In this document: positions 13,090 to 18,503 of the stretch, in pieces | How positions within the stretch are numbered: position 1 is the stretch's first letter | Layout: every line of letters begins with the position of its first letter | Origin: Bacillota bacterium | Lineage (GTDB): Bacteria > Bacillota_C > Negativicutes > CTSoil-072 | Assembly (NCBI GenBank): GCA_017861495.1 | Contig: JAGFXW010000017.1 | Coordinates: 1 to 18,503 of the forward strand | Reading direction: 5' to 3' | Length of the DNA stretch: 18,503 bases | Translations under genes and position numbers: made by a program | Notes under the pieces: generated by a model | Databases searched by the model: none | Told to the model about the DNA's origin: nothing | The model's input: only the letters and a program-made list of their open reading frames with translations

Positions 13090-14964
13090 TTAGTCCTCCT
13101 TTATTGCTTTAAATGCGCACGATTCCAGGCAAGCGCCGCATTTTATACACTTGCCGGCATCTATCACAAACGGTTCTTTGATCTTCCCGGTAATTGCTCC
13201 CACCGGGCAAACTCGCGCACATTTGGAACAACCACGGCACAGTGTCGCATCAATAACAATCGTTTTCAGCTTTTGACAAGTTTTGGTCGGACAACGTTTT
13301 TCCACTACGTGAGCTTCGTATTCATCACGGAAATACTTAATGGTACTGACAACTGGGAAGGCAGCCGTCTTACCCAAGCCGCATAGAGCGGTCGCCGAAA
13401 TCATATCGGCAAGTTCCAACAACATGCTGATGTCTTCGGGTTCGCCTTGTCCGGAAACAATCTTTTCCAGAATGGCCAGCATCCGTTTGGTTCCTTCCCG
13501 GCAAGGCACGCATTTTCCACAGGACTCGTTTTGCGTAAAATTCATGAAAAACCGTGCGACTTCGACCATGCAGGTATGGTCATCCATGACAACCAACCCC
13601 CCGGAACCGATCATGGCGCCTGCTTTGCTCAGCGAGTCAAAGTCCAGCGGCATATCGAGATGCTCCTGGGTTAAACAGCCGCCGGAAGGCCCGCCGATCT
13701 GCACGGCTTTAAAATTCTCGCCGCCGCGCATTCCGCCGCCGATCTCATAAATGATTTCCCGCAGCGTTGTACCCATCGGAACTTCAATCAATCCGGTATT
13801 TTCAATGTTGCCCGTCAAGGCAAATGCTTTCGTACCGGGGCTTTTCTCCGGGCCGATTTTTTTATACCATTCTGCGCCGTTTTTAATGATGAGCGGCACA
13901 TTGGCAAACGTTTCTACATTATTCAATACGGTAGGTTGGCCGAACAGTCCCTGTTCGACGGTCCGGGGCGGTTTGACCCTCGGCATGCCGCGTTTTCCTT
14001 CAATCGATGCCGTCAGCGCGCTTCCTTCGCCACAGACGAAAGCGCCTGCGCCTTTGCTGATTTTGATATCAAAGGCCCGACCGGAACCCAGGATGTTTTC
14101 TCCCAGCAAACCAAACTTTCTCGCTTCGCGGATCGCGCCTTCCAAGCGTTCAACCGCCAAAGGATACTCCGCCCGGACGTAAATATAGCCTTCGGATGCG
14201 CCGCAGGCAATTCCGGCAATCATCATTCCTTCCAACATCCGGTGCGGGTCGCCCTCCATGACGCTTCGATCCATAAACGCGCCCGGATCGCCTTCATCGC
14301 CATTACAGACAACATATTTTTGCTCCGCTTTTTGCCGCATTACCTGTTTCCATTTATGACCGGTCGGGTAACCACCGCCGCCCCGGCCGCGCAAACTGGC
14401 TTCTTCAATGGTTTTTACAATTTCTTCCGGAGCCATGTCAAAAAGCGCCTTCTCAAAAGATTTGTAGCCGCCAATTGCCAAATATTCCGTAATGGAGGTT
14501 GCATCAATCTGACCGCAATGCTCCAGTACCAGCCGGTTTTGATTTTTATAAAACGGAATTTCTTCCTGCGTAGGGAACGTCTTGCCGTCCTGTTTATAAC
14601 CAAGACGTTCAACGAACCGGCCGCCAAAAATAGATTCGGTGACAATCTCAGCGCAGTCTTCCAGCTTTACCTTCGTGTATAACCAACCCTGCGGTTCCAA
14701 CCGAACCAGCGGCCCCATCTCACAAAAGCCGTGACAGCCGCTTTTTTTAATGCCGACCGTTTCATCATGCGGTTCCTTTTCCAGGGTAACTGCACAATGC
14801 AGTCCTTTTTCTTCAATCAACCGCTTTAACTCGGCATGGATTTCCAGCGATCCGCCCGCCACGCAGCCAGTTCCGGCACAAACCAAAATTTTCTTTTGTT
14901 GCGCATCAAAGGCTGCTTTATACTGTTCTCCGACCGTCTTAAGTTCTTCCCTGTTTAACAACAT
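13090..14964 (-). CDS. hydB: NADH-binding, FMN-containing hydrogenase subunit (NuoF-like HydB)
   Basis: This 624-residue protein starts with a thioredoxin-like [2Fe-2S] domain (C29, C34, C77, C81). A NuoF core follows with the FMN loop GRGGGGYPTG (193-202), GDEGDPGAFMDR (222-233), GAGAFVCGEGSAL and the [4Fe-4S] site ESCGKCVPC (C482, C485, C488, with C528). Two C-terminal ferredoxin clusters are C576/579/582/586 and C606/609/612/616. This is the domain order of T. maritima HydB and HndC-type proteins, where the flavin is the proposed bifurcation site. An additional pair, C558 and C563, sits before the last domain, as in HydB proteins that bind an extra zinc or cluster. I chose ATG 14964, one base after the hydC stop, with AAGGAGG 9 nt upstream; the longer frame to TTG 14991 reads through that ribosome binding site. 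Confidence 0.95.
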   Translation of the reverse strand: MLLNREELKTVGEQYKAAFDAQQKKILVCAGTGCVAGGSLEIHAELKRLIEEKGLHCAVTLEKEPHDETVGIKKSGCHGFCEMGPLVRLEPQGWLYTKVKLEDCAEIVTESIFGGRFVERLGYKQDGKTFPTQEEIPFYKNQNRLVLEHCGQIDATSITEYLAIGGYKSFEKALFDMAPEEIVKTIEEASLRGRGGGGYPTGHKWKQVMRQKAEQKYVVCNGDEGDPGAFMDRSVMEGDPHRMLEGMMIAGIACGASEGYIYVRAEYPLAVERLEGAIREARKFGLLGENILGSGRAFDIKISKGAGAFVCGEGSALTASIEGKRGMPRVKPPRTVEQGLFGQPTVLNNVETFANVPLIIKNGAEWYKKIGPEKSPGTKAFALTGNIENTGLIEVPMGTTLREIIYEIGGGMRGGENFKAVQIGGPSGGCLTQEHLDMPLDFDSLSKAGAMIGSGGLVVMDDHTCMVEVARFFMNFTQNESCGKCVPCREGTKRMLAILEKIVSGQGEPEDISMLLELADMISATALCGLGKTAAFPVVSTIKYFRDEYEAHVVEKRCPTKTCQKLKTIVIDATLCRGCSKCARVCPVGAITGKIKEPFVIDAGKCIKCGACLESCAFKAIKED

Positions 14965-14965
14965 G

Positions 14966-15442
14966 TCAGTTTTCCTCCTTGAGTTTTGCAAGAAGTTCTT
15001 CCACTTTTTCCGGTGTCATCGCGCCGTGTACCTTATCGTTTACTGTCAAAACCGGCGCCAAACCGCACGCTCCGACACAGGAAACGGTTTCCACCGTAAA
15101 CAGCAAATCATCGGTCGTCACCTTGGTCTCTGACAAGCCAAGTTCTTTGCGCAGTTTTTGCAGGATCGGGATCGACTTTCTGACGTGGCAGGCCGTTCCG
15201 TCACAGATTTTGATCACATATTTACCTTTGGGTTCGAGGGAGAAATTTTCATAAAACGTGGCAATGCTGTAGATTTTCGCCGTACTCATTCCCAGCTTAG
15301 CGGAAAGATAGGGGAAAACTTCGCGGGGGAGGTAGCGGTATTTTGCCTGGGTTTCCTGTAAAATGGGGATGATCTGGTTCGCTTGGTAGGCATGGTCCTG
15401 TAGGATTGCGTCAATTTCACTGCAATCAAATTTACCTTGCAT
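14966..15442 (-). CDS. hydC: NuoE-like [2Fe-2S] subunit of the HydABC hydrogenase
   Basis: This 158-residue protein has the NuoE layout: a helical N-terminal half (ILQETQAKYRYLPREVFPYL, 28-47) and a thioredoxin-like ferredoxin half with C80, C85 (CDGTAC) and C122, C126 (CVGAC). It would carry one [2Fe-2S] cluster next to HydB and shuttle electrons at the NADH end. ATG 15442 has AGGAGG 7 nt upstream; another ATG at 15447 is out of frame. It is the first gene of the operon hydC-hydB-hydA-two small ferredoxins, with overlaps or gaps of -1 to 7 nt throughout. Regulation is suggested by a strong promoter and two Rex-like sites in the 304 bp upstream region. Confidence 0.95.
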   Translation of the reverse strand: MQGKFDCSEIDAILQDHAYQANQIIPILQETQAKYRYLPREVFPYLSAKLGMSTAKIYSIATFYENFSLEPKGKYVIKICDGTACHVRKSIPILQKLRKELGLSETKVTTDDLLFTVETVSCVGACGLAPVLTVNDKVHGAMTPEKVEELLAKLKEEN

Positions 15443-15465
15443 GTCATAACCTCCTGTTTTTTAGT

Positions 15466-15483
15466 TTGTGAAAATACGAACAA
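15466..15483 (-). promoter_or_regulatory. Rex-like operator, downstream of the hyd promoter
   Basis: The plus-strand 18-mer TTGTGAA-AATA-CGAACAA has a perfect left half of the Rex consensus TTGTGAA-N4-TTCACAA and 4 of 7 in the right half. It lies about 12-29 nt past the predicted transcription start, a typical repressor position. Rex senses the NADH/NAD ratio and often controls hydrogenase and fermentation genes in Firmicutes. Confidence 0.4.
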
Positions 15484-15501
15484 TGTTTAGAAGTTGATCT
15501 T

Positions 15502-15530
15502 ATTGTACACGAGCAATTTTTCTCTGGCAA
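15502..15530 (-). promoter_or_regulatory. Sigma-A promoter of the hydrogenase operon
   Basis: On the minus strand TTGCCA (15530-15525), a 17 nt spacer and TACAAT (15507-15502) form a good -35/-10 pair. The hydC start codon is 60 nt downstream of the -10 box. This is the strongest sigma-A promoter I see in the window. Confidence 0.75.
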
Positions 15531-15536
15531 TAGGGT

Positions 15537-15554
15537 TTGTGAAAAAAATATCAA
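15537..15554 (-). promoter_or_regulatory. Second Rex-like half site, upstream of the hyd promoter
   Basis: The plus strand reads TTGTGAA-AAAA-ATATCAA, again with a perfect left Rex half and 4 of 7 in the right half. It ends 7 nt upstream of the -35 box. With the site at 15466 it repeats GTTTGTGAAAA 71 bp apart, bracketing the promoter. Surrounding DNA (15540-15590) is very AT-rich. Confidence 0.3.
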
Positions 15555-15641
15555 ATTAAAAAAATAAAAAATATTGCAATTTATCCGATATCTTTTTATG
15601 CGGAAAAAGTGAACGGATTCTGGTTTTTATATCAATAAATA

Positions 15642-15686
15642 GGGCAGGAAAAAACGGCGGTTTTCAACCCCCGCTTTTTCCTGCCC
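15642..15686 (-). terminator. Terminator after the aco-type gene cluster
   Basis: GGGCAGGAAAAA (from 15642) pairs with TTTTTCCTGCCC (to 15686), with an inner CGG/CCG stem and a short loop. The T-run is built into the stem, as in A/U-extended intrinsic terminators, so it could act in either direction. It separates the DUF6506 gene (ends 15747) from the hydrogenase promoter region. Between 15687 and 15746 I see nothing else. Confidence 0.75.
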
Positions 15687-15746
15687 AACAGCATTGTTAT
15701 TCTTTATTTCCGGAACTCGTTTCTCCGGCTTTCGAACGTTTTACCC

Positions 15747-16049
15747 TTAACCGCCGAATAATTCATCACCACTTTTTCCGCCCAAACCGGGATGACCATC
15801 AAAGCGAACTACACCGACTGCCAGCCCCGGTGCCGCTCTCTTTATCGCGGCGGCGCCTTCCAAGCCAAACCCGCCGCATAATTCAACGGCGCCAATCCCC
15901 TGTGCCGCCAGTTCCTTCACGGCCTCACAGGCCGCCTGATAATTGCTTACACCAACAACCGTTAACTCTACCATCGGCGTTGCCACCACAGCCCGGTGCT
16001 GTTTGACATCCGCTTCCGGTGCAAGAAATAAAAACGCGGCTTTCAGCAT
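15747..16049 (-). CDS. DUF6506 family protein
   Basis: This 100-residue protein has no signal or membrane segment. The sequence MLKAAFLFLAPEADVKQHR, VVGVSNYQAACEAVKEL, IGAVELCGGFG (52-62) and VRFDGHPGLGGKSGDELF near the C-terminus fits the small uncharacterised DUF6506 family as I remember it; no function is established. The ordered glycine- and acid-rich motifs ELCGGFG and HPGLGGKSGDE suggest a conserved binding site. The ATG is preceded by GGAGG 6 nt away and lies 32 nt after the E2 stop, so it is cotranscribed with the E2 gene. The context suggests a link to acetoin or 2-oxoacid metabolism, by inference only. A terminator follows. Confidence 0.75.
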   Translation of the reverse strand: MLKAAFLFLAPEADVKQHRAVVATPMVELTVVGVSNYQAACEAVKELAAQGIGAVELCGGFGLEGAAAIKRAAPGLAVGVVRFDGHPGLGGKSGDELFGG

Positions 16050-16081
16050 GGTGTTCCTCCTTCTGCTTTCCCATTTATGGG

Positions 16082-17308
16082 TTAAACAAACATCTTATAC
16101 GGATGCTCAATGAATTTTATGACTACCGCCAAAAACTCCGCGGCCGGAGCGCCATTGATGATCCGGTGGTCAAAGGAAAGCGACAGCCCCAACATCGGCC
16201 GGGCAACCACTTGCTCTTCGATGACAACCGGCGTCTTAATCATCCGGCCAACGCCTAAAATCGCCGATTCCGGCTGATTGATAACGGGCGTAAAGTAGTC
16301 AACGGATCCATAGGCGCCAAGGTTGGTAATCGTAAAGGTCCCACCTGTCATTTCCTCCAACTTGAGCTTGTTTTGCCGGGCCCTCTGCGCCAGATCCTTA
16401 ATTTCCCGGCTAATTTCGCTGAGTGTCTTCCGGTCAGCGTTCCGGACAACCGGCACAACCAAACCGTTAGGCAAAGCCACGGCCACACCCACGTTGATAT
16501 CCCGCCAGACCTTGATTTGCTTGTCGCAAAGCGTAACGTTGATTCGCGGTTTGGACTGCAAGGCCATTGCTACCGCTTTAACCAGCAAGTCCGTCACCGA
16601 GATTCGCTCTTCTTCCGGTAAGTCGCTGTTTATACTGGTCCGCAAGGCCAGCAGCTGCGACAGGTCTACGCTGACGTGCAACGTGACACGCGGCGCAGCA
16701 GTCCAGCTTTTCAGCATATTTTCTCCAATCACCCGCTGCATGCCTTCATAGGGGATGATTTCCCATGCAGGCTGCACTGCCTCAGCCACCGGCGCGCTGC
16801 CGGCCTGGGCGCTCTCCCGGGCGGCAATAGCGGCTTCAATGTCTTCCTTCGTAATGCGGCCTTCCGGCTTCTGCCGGGCTAACAGCGCATAGTCGATGCC
16901 ATGCTCTTGCGCCATCTTCTTGGCGAGAGGCGAAATTTTTATCCGTTCGCCGCCAGCAGGACTCGCCGGTTCGGCCGACACGGAAACCGTAGGCCCGGAA
17001 GCAGGACCGGCAGGGACCTCGGGAGCGGCTGACGCAGCTGCGGCCGGCAAAACCATGCCGATATCCTCGCCTGGTAAGCCAATAATCCCCATCACCTCAC
17101 CAATCAGCAATTTAGTATCCGGCTCGGCAAGAATTTTAAGCAAAACGCCGTCTACCGGCGATTCTACTACATTATTAATTTTATCCGTCATGATCTCAAC
17201 AACAGCCTCACCTTTTTTTACGCTGTCGCCTTCTTGTTTCAACCATTTTCCGACGATCCCTTCAGTCATCGATAACCCAAGCTTAGGCATACTTAGTACA
17301 GTTGCCAT
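16082..17308 (-). CDS. acoC: Dihydrolipoamide acyltransferase (E2), acetoin dehydrogenase/2-oxoacid dehydrogenase type
   Basis: This 408-residue protein has classical E2 order. An N-terminal lipoyl domain (1-80) has the lipoylated lysine K43 in IMTDKINN; an Ala/Pro-rich linker (87-120) follows. The E3/E1-binding domain (about 123-160) has ISPLAKKMAQEHGIDY and GRITKEDIEAA, then comes a second linker and the acyltransferase core. The catalytic motif, usually HxxxDG, reads SFDHRIINGAPAAEF with H381 and N385, an Asp-to-Asn change. E2 transfers acetyl groups from E1 to CoA. Neighbouring AcoX points to an acetoin dehydrogenase complex, but E1 and E3 genes are not seen, so pyruvate or branched-chain substrates remain possible. 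I take ATG 17308, with AGGAGG 6 nt upstream; the frame extends further to 17335 but that part contains the ribosome binding site. Confidence 0.88.
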   Translation of the reverse strand: MATVLSMPKLGLSMTEGIVGKWLKQEGDSVKKGEAVVEIMTDKINNVVESPVDGVLLKILAEPDTKLLIGEVMGIIGLPGEDIGMVLPAAAASAAPEVPAGPASGPTVSVSAEPASPAGGERIKISPLAKKMAQEHGIDYALLARQKPEGRITKEDIEAAIAARESAQAGSAPVAEAVQPAWEIIPYEGMQRVIGENMLKSWTAAPRVTLHVSVDLSQLLALRTSINSDLPEEERISVTDLLVKAVAMALQSKPRINVTLCDKQIKVWRDINVGVAVALPNGLVVPVVRNADRKTLSEISREIKDLAQRARQNKLKLEEMTGGTFTITNLGAYGSVDYFTPVINQPESAILGVGRMIKTPVVIEEQVVARPMLGLSLSFDHRIINGAPAAEFLAVVIKFIEHPYKMFV

Positions 17309-17345
17309 GATCATCCTCCTAACCCTGCCCTGCATTATCTCGTTA

Positions 17346-17411
17346 ACAGCCTGTAAGACCCCGCCCTCTTAGGTCGGGGATCAACAGGCTATAACACTCG
17401 AACTGAGTTCG
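17346..17411 (+). repeat. Two-stem repeat element, copy B (upstream of the E2 gene)
   Basis: A 47 bp hairpin has arms ACAGCCTGT (17346-17354) and ACAGGCTAT (17384-17392) and an inner CCCCG/CGGGG stem. It is followed by the perfect palindrome CGAACT-g-AGTTCG (17399-17411). It matches copy A (1492-1555) read from the other strand. In both copies the element points the same way relative to the gene downstream, here ending 37 nt before the E2 start codon. Confidence 0.65.
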
Positions 17412-17418
17412 CTCTAAG

Positions 17419-17450
17419 GGTTCGGCGGGGGCAATAACCCCCTCCGAACC
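17419..17450 (-). other. Strong GC-rich stem-loop between acoX and the E2 gene
   Basis: GGTTCGG-c-GGGGG (17419-17431) pairs with CCCCC-t-CCGAACC (17438-17450) around a 6 nt loop, giving twelve pairs with one mismatch. It starts 6 bp after the acoX stop codon. No T-run follows on the minus strand, so it may attenuate, protect the 3' end of the acoX message, or belong to the adjacent repeat rather than terminate. Confidence 0.7.
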
Positions 17451-17456
17451 TAAGGC

Positions 17457-18467
17457 TCACTTATATTCTGATTTTGGTACCCGGGAATAGCCTTTCCCAA
17501 CGGCTTCATGCAAGGCCGCCCGAATATCAACCACTTGCGGCCCGCTAAAAACCAGTTGGACAAAGACAATCTCTTTTTCCTGCACTTCGATTTCCCGTTC
17601 GCCGTCCAACGCGATAACACAGGGTGTTTGCCGGATCGGTACCGACTCCCCAACTGCAATCCGCCGATACGCGTCTACCTGCACCAATTCAATGAGCCCG
17701 GGAGCAATCGGTGCCCTCACCCACGTGCCGCCTGGACCAAAATCAACTGCTAAACCGTAGTTTTCGCGGGCGCCGACCGGCTGCAGATTCCCGGCTATCG
17801 AGGAAATACCGAGATTATGCGGTTCACCCTGGGTAACGAAAGCCTGCACAATCCGGTCTACATCCCATACCGCCCGGGAGCCAATGAATTTGTCGTTTAA
17901 AACAACAACGTCCACCAAAGCGCTATCCACCACCGCATCATTTTTATACACCAGGAACTGCTTGCTGGGCTGTACTGCCGGCAACCCTTTGACAATTCCC
18001 TGTGCGACAACTCCGGCCGCAAGCCCGGCAATCGTTCCTTCAACCATCACCGAAAAAACATTATTAGTCCCGGTCGAAACCGGCACAATCGGGATGGAAC
18101 CGCAGCCCTTGGCAGCAATGCGGTTCGTTCCGTCGCCGCCAAGCGTTACGATGCAATCCACCCCCAGCTTCGCCATTGCCAAAGAGGCTTGCAGCGTGTC
18201 CCGCTGTGTGCCGGTGATACAAATATCGACCGGCACAATTTCCATCTGCAGGCGATGTTGTTCCGAAATTCCTTCCACCGCCCGAGGTACAATGCCATAA
18301 TAATCGGGCATGAATACAACCTTTTCAATGCCGATTGAAGCCAGGCTCAATAAAATGCGGCGAACAATATTCACTTTTTCCAGATTATCAAAAACAGCGC
18401 CATAGGCGACCAACCGCCGGATGTCTTTTCCGGATGCCGGGTTGGCAATGATTCCTATCACAGCCAT
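17457..18467 (-). CDS. acoX: AcoX-type ATP-NAD kinase-like protein
   Basis: This 336-residue protein has an ATP-NAD kinase/diacylglycerol kinase-type nucleotide-binding core: IGIIANPASGKDIRRLV (4-20), the TLGGDGTNR motif (108-116) and PVSTGTNNVFS (129-139). It belongs to the group annotated AcoX or ATP-NAD kinase-like, found beside acetoin dehydrogenase genes. Its true reaction is not established to my knowledge; phosphorylation of NAD or of a metabolite is plausible from the fold. ATG 18467 follows GGGGGTG by about 6 nt. The gene precedes the E2 gene on the same strand, with a 148 bp gap filled by the stem-loop and repeat element copy B. Just upstream, a frame ending TGA at 18474-18472 may be the tail of the preceding gene, too short to identify. 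Confidence 0.85.
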   Translation of the reverse strand: MAVIGIIANPASGKDIRRLVAYGAVFDNLEKVNIVRRILLSLASIGIEKVVFMPDYYGIVPRAVEGISEQHRLQMEIVPVDICITGTQRDTLQASLAMAKLGVDCIVTLGGDGTNRIAAKGCGSIPIVPVSTGTNNVFSVMVEGTIAGLAAGVVAQGIVKGLPAVQPSKQFLVYKNDAVVDSALVDVVVLNDKFIGSRAVWDVDRIVQAFVTQGEPHNLGISSIAGNLQPVGARENYGLAVDFGPGGTWVRAPIAPGLIELVQVDAYRRIAVGESVPIRQTPCVIALDGEREIEVQEKEIVFVQLVFSGPQVVDIRAALHEAVGKGYSRVPKSEYK

Positions 18468-18503
18468 TTTTTCACCCCCGCTTGCCCGCTTCCGAATTAA
18501 AAC

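Noticed and set aside
15540..15600. AT-rich tract as a replication origin or UP element
   Set aside because: There are no DnaA boxes. It may act as an UP-like element for the hyd promoter, but AT-richness alone is not enough to call it.
18472..18503. Possible C-terminal tail of a gene upstream of acoX (nine codons, TGA at 18474-18472)
   Set aside because: It is too short to identify. Spacing fits an operon, but any frame could give this by chance.

Overview
This 18.5 kb window looks like a chromosomal segment of an anaerobic, probably spore-forming Bacillota, most likely Negativicutes/Sporomusaceae or a related clostridial group. That placement is an inference. It rests on a flavin-based [FeFe]-hydrogenase operon, a lone butyrate kinase, an acetoin-dehydrogenase-type E2/AcoX pair, strong AGGAGG-like ribosome binding sites, and several promoter-like sites matching the sigma-H pattern (GCAGGAttt, then GAAT) of sporulating Firmicutes. 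I see no phage, IS transposase, CRISPR, rRNA or tRNA.

Layout. 1-246 (-) is the N-terminus of a GyrA/ParC topoisomerase subunit. A 182 bp spacer with a divergent pair of sigma-H-like -35 boxes leads into a response regulator with a degenerate HD-GYP domain (429-1412, +). A region of stacked hairpins (1424-1555) follows, then butyrate kinase (1585-2655, +) with its terminator. Convergent to it is a membrane PAP2 phosphatase carrying an N-terminal bactofilin-like beta domain (2689-3909, -). Divergent from that is an M20 peptidase (4113-5240, +), which ends in a perfect 30 bp inverted repeat. From there everything is on the minus strand: AroH chorismate mutase and alpha-glucan phosphorylase (5367-8405), a LarA-family nickel racemase and an HpcH/HpaI aldolase (8516-10732), the hydrogenase operon (10890-15442), and a DUF6506 protein, an E2 acyltransferase and AcoX (15747-18467).

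How the genes work together. The hydrogenase operon is transcribed from a clear -35/-10 promoter at about 15502-15530 and encodes HydC (NuoE-like), HydB (NuoF-like, FMN/NAD) and HydA (H-cluster). Together these should form an NAD-linked, probably electron-bifurcating or -confurcating, hydrogenase. Two tiny thioredoxin-fold [2Fe-2S] proteins of unassigned role close the operon. Two Rex-like half-conserved operators flank its promoter, which would make sense for NADH-responsive control. The aco-type genes suggest acetoin or 2-oxoacid oxidation, but E1 and E3 are not in the window.

The most unusual structure is a roughly 65 bp two-stem element found in two copies (1492-1555 and 17346-17411). Both copies lie in the same orientation relative to the downstream gene, 29-37 nt before the start codons of buk and the E2 gene, and show a compensatory base-pair change. 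It could be either a dispersed palindromic repeat or a shared leader RNA.
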